Of a stretch of DNA of 24,431 bases, positions 1-8,284 are shown piece after piece. Positions within the stretch are counted from its first letter, which is position 1. Every line of letters starts with the position of its first letter. Below the pieces are notes generated by a model. That model saw only the letters and a list, made by a program, of their open reading frames with translations. It was not told the DNA's origin and searched no databases. The stretch is from the IMG/VR virus record IMGVR_UViG_3300030389_001758, positions 3,270 to 27,700 of that record; one strand, written 5' to 3'. The DNA comes from a virus. The position numbers and the translations under genes were made by a program.

Positions 1-462
1 GGACACGTCATTAGCAAGCTTAGAATATTGTAATGTTATTGCATCTAATCCTTCAGCTAAATCATCTGCATCTTTTTCATCAGTTATTGCTTTTGTTATC
101 TCTTCACTAAATAGTCTTTTGGCAGATAGTTCTAATTCTGTTTCGAGGACAGCTAAACTTGCCTTACGACTAGCACGACCAAAAACTGTAGTAGTATCAC
201 CTAACCTTGTTTGTATCTGATCATCAGTAAGAGATTGATTTTTTAATTCTTCTTCTGTTATTGGATTTTTAGCACCAAACTCAGCACCTTCTATTTCAGC
301 AATAGCTTCTGCTTTTTTAAAAAAGTAATTCGACATTTTATCAAGATTAGATGCCAGGACATTCATAGTACGAACAGATTGTCTTGTACCTTCGCCAGAT
401 GGTCCAGACACTCTAACGAGAGATAATCTTTCTTGAAGGGTTGGAAATCTAGGTCTAACCAT
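1..462 (-). CDS. Internal virion / DNA-ejection protein, C-terminus cut by window edge
   Basis: The frame starts at ATG 462 and stays open for 154 codons to the left edge, so only the N-terminus is visible. It begins MVRPRFPTLQERL and is rich in charged, helix-forming residues (Lys/Glu/Ala), with no signal peptide or membrane segment. It follows the gp14-like gene by 8 nt, which in T7-like phages is where the long internal core proteins (gp15, gp16) lie. I infer that it is one of these ejection proteins, which leave the capsid with the DNA and help form the channel into the cell. The ribosome site before ATG 462 is weak. Position and composition support the call; no catalytic motif is visible in this part. 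Confidence 0.6.
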   Translation of the reverse strand, partial: MVRPRFPTLQERLSLVRVSGPSGEGTRQSVRTMNVLASNLDKMSNYFFKKAEAIAEIEGAEFGAKNPITEEELKNQSLTDDQIQTRLGDTTTVFGRASRKASLAVLETELELSAKRLFSEEITKAITDEKDADDLAEGLDAITLQYSKLANDVS

Positions 463-470
463 AATACTTA

Positions 471-1037
471 TTACAATCCATCTGGATAGCTCCTAAATCT
501 TGTTTGTGAACCAGAACTTCTAAATCTTTGGCTATCACTACCAAATCTACCACTTGTATTAGATGTTGGAGTGTTTGTGTCGGCTGGTGGTCCTCCAACT
601 CTACTTGCATTCATAATACCACCACTAAGTGTACTAAGAGCATTAGCTACCCCTTGTGCCTTTGCTTCTCGACCAGCTCTCAGTAAATCTTCTACTTGAG
701 CATTTGTTTGCATCTTTATAAAGAGCTGATTATCTTTTGCAGTTTGAAAATCTCTAAATGCTGGATTGATAATATTAAATATTCCGAAGTCTACTGGTGT
801 TCCTATATTCGGTTCTAATCCACCAGACCTGGCAGTTGCAGTTATATTAGCTAATAGCTTTCTTGCATTTCTCAATGCTTCTGTGCCTTGCTCTTTTGCC
901 TTTACACTTTCTACTCGACCTTCGAGTGCTTTAAATTTTGCTTGAGATTCATATCCTTTTTTTGCTTCTCGACCAGCCTGGTACTGCATCAAAGCTGAAC
1001 CTGAAGCTAATGCTACTGCTAATGTTACTTCTGCCAT
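471..1037 (-). CDS. Internal virion protein, T7 gp14-like
   Basis: A 188-residue protein, close to T7 gp14 (196 residues) in size and place, directly after tail tube B. The N-terminus is a short hydrophobic Ala/Leu segment (about residues 5-20), followed by a charged helical region (25-70) that looks like a coiled coil. The last 35 residues are low-complexity Ser/Thr/Arg/Gly with repeated FRS and GS motifs. T7 gp14 is ejected with the DNA and inserts in the outer membrane; a similar role here is inferred from position and layout, not from a diagnostic motif. ATG 1037 follows the stop-side of its neighbour with one base between the genes. Confidence 0.65.
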   Translation of the reverse strand: MAEVTLAVALASGSALMQYQAGREAKKGYESQAKFKALEGRVESVKAKEQGTEALRNARKLLANITATARSGGLEPNIGTPVDFGIFNIINPAFRDFQTAKDNQLFIKMQTNAQVEDLLRAGREAKAQGVANALSTLSGGIMNASRVGGPPADTNTPTSNTSGRFGSDSQRFRSSGSQTRFRSYPDGL

Positions 1038-1038
1038 A

Positions 1039-3072
1039 TTATTGCCCAGTCGTTAATTTGTATTCGACAGATAATACTGTAGCGAATAGAGGTTGTGTCA
1101 TTGTAAAAGTTAGTTGTGCCGTATCACTATATCCAAGTAATGGAGCAACTCTTTTTCTTCCTGAAAATGTATTTGGTGCTGATCCTAATGTCTGAGGTAA
1201 AGTTTCAAGAGGAACTTCAAATCCATTGATTGCAATATTCTGTGTACGATCTAAAACTGGTGATGCTTCAAGTATTCTTTTCTTACGACTTACCACTACC
1301 CCTGAAGATAATCTTGGCTCGGCTGGTAAAGTTTTTACTTCTACAGAATAGGGCAATCCTACTTCAACAAAAGATGAAGGAGCTTCATCGATCGTGATTG
1401 CTCCACTTGATACAGTCTTGTCGGTCAAAACAAAATTATCTCTTACAACATCAACTGTTTCTCCTTCAAGATGAGATAGATTAGAACAAGTCGTATTACC
1501 AGGTAATGACTGATCAGGGGAAGTTGCACCTGAAAAATATTGTATGTTGGCATCGGTGGTTCTTTGATCATCAAACAGCTCAATATATCTTTTGGTTGAA
1601 CTATTGATTGTTCTTTCTGTTGCAACATAAATATCTGTTATATCAACAGCTACATCGAGAAACTTTCCATCTGTAATAAACTCTGATGGAGCAACAACAT
1701 TTTGTGATCTTAGTATAGAAAAGACAGCCATTGATCCATCTGTATCATTTGTAATCAAAAGAAGGTCACCATCGTCAGTATTAGTGGCAACTCGAAGAGC
1801 CATTGATCTAGGGGACTTCAACAAATGTGATGCCAATAAAGAGACATTGTTAGCATTATAATTAAGGTCAACATCACTAAACAAAAACTCTCTTAGAGCT
1901 TTGCCTTCACGTTGAATGAACAATGTACCACCTTCGGCTGATACTGGCTTAATGCCTTCTTTTGATCCTCGTCTTGTCGCATTTTTAATTACGATGTTTG
2001 ATGGAGTGATGGGATCAAGTGTGGCTTGTGGCACAAAGAACTCAGCATCCTGAGTAAAGATTTGTAAGTCTCTTCCTGATCTCATTGCTGTTATAGCATT
2101 TACACTATCAGTTGATATTGTAACAAAAAGACTATCATCATCAAAAGCTTCACCTGGTTTGAAATTAAAAAAGTCATCCACCTTTGATCCAAATAAACTA
2201 TTCGGTAAAGACTTTGATCCACCAAAGTACAATCTGCCTTCATGGAAGGTACAAGTTCTAGGGAAACCCCTGGTACTTGAAAAGACATCTTCATATCCTT
2301 CTTCTAACTCCCATGCACCTGAAGCAATAGCAACATCATTTTCAAAGAAAGGTATTTCTGTTACGACTTTTACAACTGTTCCTGATTCTCTTTCTACAAT
2401 CCTGGCACGACCAAAACCATTTAGTACATTGATATATTGATCAACATGAGATGATGTAAAGATAGAACTACTAGCAGTTATCTTGACTGTTCCATCTACT
2501 GCATCTGGTGTAATCGTAGCACTTGGATTTGATGTTGATGTTGAAAAAGCGTGTTTTGGAGTTGTCAAACTTATTGTTGCAAATGTCCAGGTTGAGTTGC
2601 TTCCACCTCTAACAATAGACTTTGGTGACATATCTTCATGAACTAAAATTAAAGTATCTGCACTTTGAGTAAAGTATAGACGATCTAGATCAATATCACC
2701 TAAAGCACATTCAAGATAATCATTTCCAGAACTATTTATATTTGTTATTTGTTGTGCATTGGCAAACACAAACATCCTGGTATTCGATGTAGAGTTTTTT
2801 ACAAACACAAGCATATAAGATTGTGTCGTTGAAAATTCAAAAGGAACTAATCTAATACCATCTAAAGTTGTAAATGATCCACCTAAATGAGAACTGATAT
2901 CCATCATAAATCTCAAGCCAGGTCTTCTTTCAAAACCACCTTGAGGTAATATCACAACATTCTGTGCTTTCTCCAAAGCAGAAGGATATTGCTGTAAATC
3001 AACTCTTCCAAACAATAGAGGATCAATCTCACCAACTGTAAAGCTTGACTGGTACTGAGTTATTCTTGACAC
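1039..3072 (-). CDS. Tail tubular protein B (tail nozzle)
   Basis: A 677-residue protein whose N-terminus carries the pattern typical of podovirus tail-nozzle proteins: FTVGEIDPLLFGRVDLQQY, then a run ending in PQGGFERRPG (about residues 10-52). The rest is rich in beta-forming Ser/Thr/Val/Asp residues, as expected for the stacked beta domains of T7 gp12 (794 residues). It forms the lower tail tube below the gatekeeper ring. The start is GTG at 3072, with GAGGTGA just upstream. The GTG shares one base with the TAG stop of tail tube A (TAGTG), so the two subunits are probably translationally coupled. The family call is strong. Confidence 0.9.
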   Translation of the reverse strand: MSRITQYQSSFTVGEIDPLLFGRVDLQQYPSALEKAQNVVILPQGGFERRPGLRFMMDISSHLGGSFTTLDGIRLVPFEFSTTQSYMLVFVKNSTSNTRMFVFANAQQITNINSSGNDYLECALGDIDLDRLYFTQSADTLILVHEDMSPKSIVRGGSNSTWTFATISLTTPKHAFSTSTSNPSATITPDAVDGTVKITASSSIFTSSHVDQYINVLNGFGRARIVERESGTVVKVVTEIPFFENDVAIASGAWELEEGYEDVFSSTRGFPRTCTFHEGRLYFGGSKSLPNSLFGSKVDDFFNFKPGEAFDDDSLFVTISTDSVNAITAMRSGRDLQIFTQDAEFFVPQATLDPITPSNIVIKNATRRGSKEGIKPVSAEGGTLFIQREGKALREFLFSDVDLNYNANNVSLLASHLLKSPRSMALRVATNTDDGDLLLITNDTDGSMAVFSILRSQNVVAPSEFITDGKFLDVAVDITDIYVATERTINSSTKRYIELFDDQRTTDANIQYFSGATSPDQSLPGNTTCSNLSHLEGETVDVVRDNFVLTDKTVSSGAITIDEAPSSFVEVGLPYSVEVKTLPAEPRLSSGVVVSRKKRILEASPVLDRTQNIAINGFEVPLETLPQTLGSAPNTFSGRKRVAPLLGYSDTAQLTFTMTQPLFATVLSVEYKLTTGQ

Positions 3073-3689
3073 TATCTCACCTCAGTTAAGAGATAATCAG
3101 CTATAACTGTTTTAGATTGCCCAGCTCCATCAATGTTGATTGCTTGTCTGAAATAACCACCTCTCATATTTTCTACTGGTGTTCCCAGAGCAACAGTTCG
3201 CCAATAGTCACTTTTAGTTGTTTGATCTGTAACTGGTTCTGCCAGATGCCATGCCATTTGATAAACCAGCATTTGAATAAAGTAAGAGGGCATATCTGCT
3301 TCTGCAACTAATCTTTGATAATCGAGTACAATCGTTGTTTCATTCGTTAGAAGCTGATCGCCTTGAATTTCATAATCTGTAATTTTAGGTAACGCTCCAG
3401 TTGATGTCGAAGCATAAACTGCTCGTGGTACACCTAAAAACATATCGGAAGGTAACTGATAAGCGTACAAGTAAACATTAGTTGGAGCTGTGGTTAGTCT
3501 TCCTAATTGTTGTTTGGTCAAAGTAAATGACCAGGGATACATTCCCAAAGTTTGTGATTTAACACGAGGATACAGCACAGAACAAACTGAACTCGGTGCT
3601 GTTCCATCGGCAAAAGAAGTTATTTGATTTGCTCCCAGAAGGAGGAGTGCTTGAGAACAAATCGAAACGTCTGTATCGCCTTCAGCCAT
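3072..3689 (-). CDS. Tail tubular protein A (gatekeeper/adaptor)
   Basis: A 205-residue protein with the layout of T7 gp11 (196 residues): an N-terminal helix CSQALLLLGANQITSFADG (residues 11-29), a PWSFTLTKQQL segment near residue 52 and a YQLPSDMF motif near 77, all usual in this adaptor family. It forms the ring between portal and nozzle. It lies between the capsid region and tail tube B, as in T7. ATG 3689 has a GAGGAT Shine-Dalgarno sequence just upstream. No oddities were seen. Confidence 0.9.
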   Translation of the reverse strand: MAEGDTDVSICSQALLLLGANQITSFADGTAPSSVCSVLYPRVKSQTLGMYPWSFTLTKQQLGRLTTAPTNVYLYAYQLPSDMFLGVPRAVYASTSTGALPKITDYEIQGDQLLTNETTIVLDYQRLVAEADMPSYFIQMLVYQMAWHLAEPVTDQTTKSDYWRTVALGTPVENMRGGYFRQAINIDGAGQSKTVIADYLLTEVR

Positions 3690-3708
3690 ATCCTCGCCTT
3701 TCTAAATA

Positions 3709-3984
3709 TTAGTCACTATCTGTCATAGCCACAGTTGTGCCGTTTGTTACATCGACAACCCCACTAGCATTTGATGCCACCATCACAATACTGAGTGTTG
3801 GAGTGTTGCTGTCATGTACAAAGATAACGTCACCTACAGACAAATCATCAGACATATCATTGAAATAACCCTCTGTATTAACATCAGCTATTGCATCTGC
3901 TGATGTATAAGTCCACATTTGAGGAGCTACTCCTTTTTTAGATTGACCACCTATTGGGTTCATACCAGTTCTACTAAATGCCAT
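3709..3984 (-). CDS. Small virion-associated protein between capsid and tail genes
   Basis: A 91-residue acidic protein that begins MAFSRTGMNPIGGQSKKG and continues with Asp-, Val- and Thr-rich sequence of probable beta structure (GDVIFVHDSNTPTLSIVMV, residues about 51-69). It starts 2 nt after the capsid stop. In many marine and rhizobial podoviruses a protein of this kind sits between capsid and tail genes and is thought to be a minor head or decoration protein. That role is inferred from position. No enzyme motif, signal peptide or membrane segment is visible. Confidence 0.6.
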   Translation of the reverse strand: MAFSRTGMNPIGGQSKKGVAPQMWTYTSADAIADVNTEGYFNDMSDDLSVGDVIFVHDSNTPTLSIVMVASNASGVVDVTNGTTVAMTDSD

Positions 3985-3986
3985 GA

Positions 3987-4841
3987 TTAACTCTCCCTAC
4001 AAGTTATATCCACTAGACCATTCGCATCAATTACGATTGCTCCAGCAGAATACATTGCTGTTACCAAGAAGGAAGTTTTCTCAGGGATGTAGTTGACTTC
4101 TGTTTTAGGTGGAATACCAACAGCACAACCGATAGCATCTCTGTGAAATGCTAAACAAGTTCTGTCGTTAGACCCATCCTTTGGAAGTCCACCTTCATCT
4201 CTATCACCAATCATATGCATAGTGAAACCCATGAAAGAGTTTACTTCACCTCTTACTAATGCCTGGACTTGAGCAAAGTCTGCTGAGATTGCTCTTTCAT
4301 CTCCAAGTAATGAAGCAAGAGAGTTAGCATGAATAATCATATGACGATCTGTTGGTGGTACAGATTTAGCATCCATGCCTTTCTTGGCTTCGATAATCTT
4401 ACCTACGTTTAGATCAGATGCACTTCCAGAACCTGAAGTTACGACAGTATTAGCAACTGTTGTACCAGCAGAACCAGCGATTAATGCATCGATGATGATT
4501 TGGTCTTCTCTTCTTCCTATTGCATTTCCAACTAACTTTGCAAGCTCTTGTCTTTCATCAAAGTTAATCTTTGCCTGATTAAAAATGTCTGAATATTCAG
4601 AAGCAACATAATCAGTAAGAGTTGCAGTTACACTTGAAAATGTACCATTGAGAGGAACAACATCTGTAGAAGGTGTTCTTACAGAAGCTGAACCTTTTGC
4701 CAAAATCGGAAACTTAGCAGTCGATCCCTCTACCCCAGTTCTCATACGAGCAACATTTCTTAGAGTAGCAGATGCCTGATAAGCTTGATGGACTTCGGCT
4801 TCAAACAGCGTTACAAACGCTGGACTTAAAGTTGTAGCCAT
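3987..4841 (-). CDS. Major capsid protein
   Basis: A 284-residue protein in the T7 order after the scaffold gene. It begins MATTLSPAFVTLFEAEVHQAY and has capsid-like features: an early AKFPILAKGSASVRTP segment (42-57), a DYVASEYSDIFNQAKINFDER helix region (77-97) and a C-terminal beta-rich part. It is shorter than T7 gp10A (345 residues), as is common in marine podoviruses. No slippery site for a gp10B-like frameshift product was noticed. ATG 4841 has GGAGAAG about 6 nt upstream. A 166-bp structured leader precedes it, which may allow separate, high expression. Confidence 0.88.
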   Translation of the reverse strand: MATTLSPAFVTLFEAEVHQAYQASATLRNVARMRTGVEGSTAKFPILAKGSASVRTPSTDVVPLNGTFSSVTATLTDYVASEYSDIFNQAKINFDERQELAKLVGNAIGRREDQIIIDALIAGSAGTTVANTVVTSGSGSASDLNVGKIIEAKKGMDAKSVPPTDRHMIIHANSLASLLGDERAISADFAQVQALVRGEVNSFMGFTMHMIGDRDEGGLPKDGSNDRTCLAFHRDAIGCAVGIPPKTEVNYIPEKTSFLVTAMYSAGAIVIDANGLVDITCRES

Positions 4842-5007
4842 AAAAGCTTCTCCATAGTTAAATTATTACATCGTTTGGGTTACCGAAAAATTCGACCTAA
4901 ACTTTTACTAAAGTCGATCGGCTGACGAGAGTTATCGATCTAATTTACAAGATACACCAAGATATAGTAGCTTGTAAAGCCTAGATTATATATCTAGTAT
5001 TTATACA
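4842..5007 (-). promoter_or_regulatory. Structured leader with a possible capsid promoter
   Basis: This is the longest gene-free stretch in the leftward virion operon. It holds a CTAGAT-N5-ATCTAG inverted repeat (4981-4997) that contains a minus-strand TATAAT hexamer (4985-4990), a TTTACAAG/CTTGTAAA stem with a 19-nt loop (4944-4978), and two direct TCGATC boxes (4914-4919 and 4935-4940). No good -35 box was found 17 nt upstream of the TATAAT. A promoter or processing site that boosts capsid expression is the likely use; a terminator after the scaffold is less likely because no U-run follows. Confidence 0.4.
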
Positions 5008-5799
5008 CTATCCATAAGCTTCTTGAAAAGCTTTCTCAACCTTTTGTCTGTAAACTGGATCAGTTTGATATTTAGGATCAGCCACCATTGCTTGAAGCTC
5101 TGCTTTATCAGGTCTACTGCCAGGCACAGACACAACTGGTATTTCTTGTTCTCCAATCATGTTTCTGATTTTTTGCAATACTCTTATGCCTTCAGCAGTA
5201 CCACCAAGCATTTCAATTTCGTTGTAATCGTCTTGATTGAAGATACCATCTTTAAGCATTTTGTCATTCCATCTAATATTAGATTGAATTATTTCTGGGG
5301 CATTCGGTCCAATCTTTTCTTTTTCCTTTTGAACATCCAATTCAGCTTCTTTTTCTATACCACCAGTAACCTCGATAACTTTGTTAATTAATCCAGTAAT
5401 AGATTTTTGAGAAAGCTGTTTTTCTTTTCCAAACTCTAGTACAGTTTTAACAACTGGGTCTTCAGGATCAACTTGAACTTCTGACAAATCATAATGATCA
5501 GGTGCTGTCTCTCCTAATTTTTTCTCCAAGTGAGAAATGCTTTTAGCCATGTTTTCAATGTTAGGACCATCCTTTTCATCCCAGAACTTTTCTGGAAACC
5601 AGTCTGGTCTTTCGTAGATTTCACCTTCGCCTTTTTCCTCTGCTCCAGTATTTTCATCTTGGTGCGTGTTGATGCCTTCTTCATTTGCTTCCTCACTTTC
5701 CATGTTTTCTTTTTCTTGAGCCATTAAACCTGAAGGTTGCTGTTCTTCAACAACCTCTTCGATTTGTTCTTCTTGACTTACATCTCTTTCTTCATTCAT
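5008..5799 (-). CDS. Capsid assembly scaffolding protein
   Basis: A 263-residue, strongly acidic protein. Residues 1-60 are almost wholly Glu/Gln/Asn/Gly (low complexity), followed by a RPDWFPEKFWDEKDGPN segment (about 64-80) common in T7-like scaffolds, then a long helical middle and a C-terminus ending in KVEKAFQEAYG. Scaffold proteins guide procapsid assembly and then leave the shell. Position between portal and capsid matches T7 gp9 (307 residues). ATG 5799 has GAGGTGTATCA upstream and overlaps the preceding gene by 8 nt. Confidence 0.85.
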   Translation of the reverse strand: MNEERDVSQEEQIEEVVEEQQPSGLMAQEKENMESEEANEEGINTHQDENTGAEEKGEGEIYERPDWFPEKFWDEKDGPNIENMAKSISHLEKKLGETAPDHYDLSEVQVDPEDPVVKTVLEFGKEKQLSQKSITGLINKVIEVTGGIEKEAELDVQKEKEKIGPNAPEIIQSNIRWNDKMLKDGIFNQDDYNEIEMLGGTAEGIRVLQKIRNMIGEQEIPVVSVPGSRPDKAELQAMVADPKYQTDPVYRQKVEKAFQEAYG

Positions 5800-6085
5800 T
5801 GATACACCTCTTTATACGTTGCACTATTTCTCTTACAATCGAGTTTTGACCCTCTCGTGCATAACCAAAAGAAGGCTCTGCTCCTGGTGTCCAGGCTGGT
5901 TGATCGATTGTAATGGCTTTCAAATGATCGAGGACTTTCTGACCATCTTCACTTGAAAATACTCTTGTATAGATTTTATCTATTTCGCTTGGCTCTGGGG
6001 GAAAGGGGGTTGGAGGTCCATCTATACTTTCCCATCCAGAGTTACTGTTGATCGACCTGATCTTGTTCGCTTGGTTGTTGTTCAT
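5792..6085 (-). CDS. Bbp19-like small phage protein
   Basis: A 97-residue protein with a Pro-rich stretch (PPTPFPPEPSE, 24-34) followed by a helical domain: IYTRVFSSEDGQKVLDHLK (38-56) and EPSFGYAREGQNSIVREIVQRI (70-91). This order resembles the Bbp19-type domain found after portal genes in podoviruses; the role is unknown, perhaps in head assembly. It overlaps the portal 3' end by 44 nt and the scaffold start by 8 nt, so all three are probably co-translated. Its start region lies in a CAA/AAC-rich stretch read as Gln/Asn in both frames. Confidence 0.6.
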   Translation of the reverse strand: MNNNQANKIRSINSNSGWESIDGPPTPFPPEPSEIDKIYTRVFSSEDGQKVLDHLKAITIDQPAWTPGAEPSFGYAREGQNSIVREIVQRIKRCINE

Positions 6086-7604
6086 TCATCATTCCTGACT
6101 GTTGTGCTACTTCTGTAGCTTGTTGTATTATCGCTTGTCTTTCTTCTGCTGTTGTTCTGAGTTCGGCTGGTATGCCTAAGTTCTCAGCTATAAAATCGAT
6201 TGCCTTTTCTTGATTGATAAAGAGTTGACCTTGTGGTCCTAGACTTTGTGCAATCTGCATAAAATTTAAAACTTCATTAACCTTCTCCATGTTCTGAGCC
6301 ATTGCCAAAGGAGCTGTTGGTGTTATCTTGACTTGCAGTCCATTGACCTTCAATGGCAGTTCAATCATGCCAAGATCATTCATAACTTCTAAAGTTCGTC
6401 TGACAATAGGGTACATTGTCTCAGATATTAATCTTCCAAAAGCTGATCCTAAATTTTGTGACAGTTGCTTCATACGAAACTGAACTTCAGTTGCTGACCT
6501 GGCACTCATGTTATCAGGTGGCAGACTTTCATCGAGTAGAATTGTTTTGATCGATGCAATCAAATCGTTTGATGTAAACTGAGATAGACTGGCATCACCT
6601 GATCTTGGTAAAGGTCTTAGACTTTCGCCTTGAGGTCCGCCATTTCTTGCAACTGGTATAATCGCTCCAGGCACAATACGAACTGTATTGGGATTAAGAA
6701 CGCCATCATCTGTTGCCGTAAAGACACCACCGATAGACAGAGAAGCATTTCTCAATGCAAGTTCTTTGACTTTGTTCAAAGATTTTATATCTGGCAGTCC
6801 AGTAAGAACTGGTCCTCTACCATATCTTTCTCCAGCCGTTTTCATATAGCGTGATACAACCCAAGGAAAGCTGTTTAGCTCTCGATAGACCAGCTCATGT
6901 TTTCCTGAGTAATCTATAATTTGATAATGAACAGTACCAGTTTGTTTGTCGTAGTATGTGCCTTCAATCATCTCTACCATTTCGGTTGGATCATTCTCAT
7001 ATCTTTTGACAATCTCATTTGGTATCTTAATGTCTGGGAACTCCTGGTCTAAAACCTCATAAGGTCTTTTCAGTTTTCGATATATTTTCTCAACATTACC
7101 TCTTGGTCCTTCATCGAAGGAAATCAAAAAAGTTGGTATTGCTGTATATCGGATTGGCTCAATCTCATCTCCTGGCTGAATAAGAAGCACAGCCGTTCCA
7201 ATAGCAAGCTCCATCAAGAACTCACCCATTGCCATATCAAACCTGGATTGTCTCATAACTGAGAACATCTGCTCAGAATATCGATCAAGAATTTGTTGGA
7301 CTTCTACTTTTCTTTCATCTGGTATTTCTTCTCCAGGTGTTAATCTGCACCATGCTTGTTGGGGTGGAAACAATCCAGATTGTATTCTGTTTGCAAATTT
7401 TTGTGTAGATTGTATGGCTGTTGAATCAAATACCCTGGACATCTTGTCTTGACCTGGCACATTACCTTCATAGTATCCATCATACAGATTTCGGTCAGGA
7501 AGGGCATATCGGTAAGCATCTTCGTAAATAGACCTCCAATGTGCCTTTTGTCTATCGGCTTGTTCAAATCTTTTTCTGAGTTGGTCTGGATTTAATTTTG
7601 TCAT
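6042..7604 (-). CDS. Portal protein (T7-type head-tail connector)
   Basis: A 520-residue protein close to T7 gp8 (536 residues). The N-terminus has the usual RKRFEQADRQKAHWRSIYEDA helix (10-30), then YALPDRNLYDG, a RVFDSTAIQSTQKFANRIQS segment (57-76) and LFPP. A later GERYGRGPVL motif (about 264-273) and a SARSATEVQFRMKQLSQNLG region (about 370-389) are typical of this family. The tail is Gln-rich. It forms the dodecameric ring at the packaging vertex. ATG 7604 overlaps the previous stop (ATGA). Confidence 0.93.
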   Translation of the reverse strand: MTKLNPDQLRKRFEQADRQKAHWRSIYEDAYRYALPDRNLYDGYYEGNVPGQDKMSRVFDSTAIQSTQKFANRIQSGLFPPQQAWCRLTPGEEIPDERKVEVQQILDRYSEQMFSVMRQSRFDMAMGEFLMELAIGTAVLLIQPGDEIEPIRYTAIPTFLISFDEGPRGNVEKIYRKLKRPYEVLDQEFPDIKIPNEIVKRYENDPTEMVEMIEGTYYDKQTGTVHYQIIDYSGKHELVYRELNSFPWVVSRYMKTAGERYGRGPVLTGLPDIKSLNKVKELALRNASLSIGGVFTATDDGVLNPNTVRIVPGAIIPVARNGGPQGESLRPLPRSGDASLSQFTSNDLIASIKTILLDESLPPDNMSARSATEVQFRMKQLSQNLGSAFGRLISETMYPIVRRTLEVMNDLGMIELPLKVNGLQVKITPTAPLAMAQNMEKVNEVLNFMQIAQSLGPQGQLFINQEKAIDFIAENLGIPAELRTTAEERQAIIQQATEVAQQSGMMNEQQPSEQDQVDQQ

Positions 7605-7873
7605 GATTTTTTATGCCTATTCGCAAAGTTTCTTGCACTTTCTTTTGATCTAAAACCCCAAGCTTTAAGTGCTAAAGCTAGTCTTGTTGGTCTTCCTTTT
7701 TCATCTCTTTCAGGTCCTTTCATACCAGCAAACCTCGATGCAAAAGATATTCTTCTTGGACTTGTGCCTGACTTAATCGGTCTTTTAAGATTACTTCCTT
7801 CTGTTTTTTTAAAATGTTTTCGACCAGCTTCATTTAAACCACCTTTAGGGTTTTGAAATTTTTTAGCGACCAT
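7601..7873 (-). CDS. Conserved small basic phage protein
   Basis: A 90-residue, very basic protein. Its N-terminus (KGGLNEAGRKHFKKTEGSNLKRP, residues 10-32) is a pattern I recognise from small proteins near terminase or portal genes of T7-like marine phages (DUF6321-like, from memory). It also has PRRISFASRFAGMKG and a Lys/Arg-rich C-terminus. The basic charge suggests nucleic-acid contact or packing in the head, but the function is unknown. It ends in an ATGA overlap with the portal and overlaps the zinc-ribbon gene upstream by 11 nt. Confidence 0.65.
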   Translation of the reverse strand: MVAKKFQNPKGGLNEAGRKHFKKTEGSNLKRPIKSGTSPRRISFASRFAGMKGPERDEKGRPTRLALALKAWGFRSKESARNFANRHKKS

Positions 7874-8009
7874 CGTCTTCTACTTTGCATATTGGACATT
7901 CTTTTATTTCACAACCTTCTTTTTCTACCTTGATCAATGCCACCTTACACCTCTGGCAAACCTCAAGACCTTTCTCAACTTTTCTAGGGTTACGAGGATA
8001 CGATCTCAT
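7863..8009 (-). CDS. Small zinc-ribbon-like protein
   Basis: A 48-residue frame starting at ATG 8009 and ending TAA 7865-7863. It holds two Cys pairs, VCQRCK (17-22) and ECPICK (37-42), spaced like a rubredoxin-type zinc ribbon, plus an odd Cys at 33. The N-terminus is basic (MRSYPRNPRK). It fills the space between its neighbours exactly: the ATG overlaps the upstream stop (ATGA) and the 3' end overlaps the next gene by 11 nt. Junctions and Cys pattern support a real gene; the partner or nucleic acid it binds is unknown. Confidence 0.75.
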   Translation of the reverse strand: MRSYPRNPRKVEKGLEVCQRCKVALIKVEKEGCEIKECPICKVEDDGR

Positions 8010-8284
8010 GCTCTTGGATTACGACCTGGACCTAGAGTTCTTTGTGGAGCATCAACTCCCATAGATGGATTTTCTCTCATATCAGACATAAGTTGGTTTC
8101 GTCTACTCCCTCGTCTTCGAGCAATTCGTTGCGAAGCAAGCTTTGATCTTTCCTCTCTTTCACTTTCTTCAGCTCGTCTTTCTCTTGCTGATATAGCATC
8201 TAATTCTTCTTGAGATGGTCCTGGTGGAGCTGGTGTCTTAGATAAACCTAACGCTCTACCGATTGGTCTTGTTACTGCACTCAT
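8006..8284 (-). CDS. Small Arg/Glu-rich phage protein
   Basis: A 92-residue protein with a Pro-rich N-terminal part (LSKTPAPPGPSQEELD, 14-29), a highly charged helix (ISARERRAEESEREERSKLA, 31-50) and a basic RIARRRGSRRNQ segment, ending GPGRNPRA. Similar short, helical, charged proteins sit between terminase and portal in marine podoviruses; their function is unknown. The start overlaps the GNAT-like gene by 4 nt (ATGA), and its stop overlaps the start of the zinc-ribbon gene. Confidence 0.6.
   Translation of the reverse strand: MSAVTRPIGRALGLSKTPAPPGPSQEELDAISARERRAEESEREERSKLASQRIARRRGSRRNQLMSDMRENPSMGVDAPQRTLGPGRNPRA

Noticed and set aside
5023-5391. Plus-strand open frame of 122 codons opposite the scaffold gene.
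   Set aside because: Phe/Ser-rich shadow of a Glu/Lys-rich gene; no ribosome site or motif.
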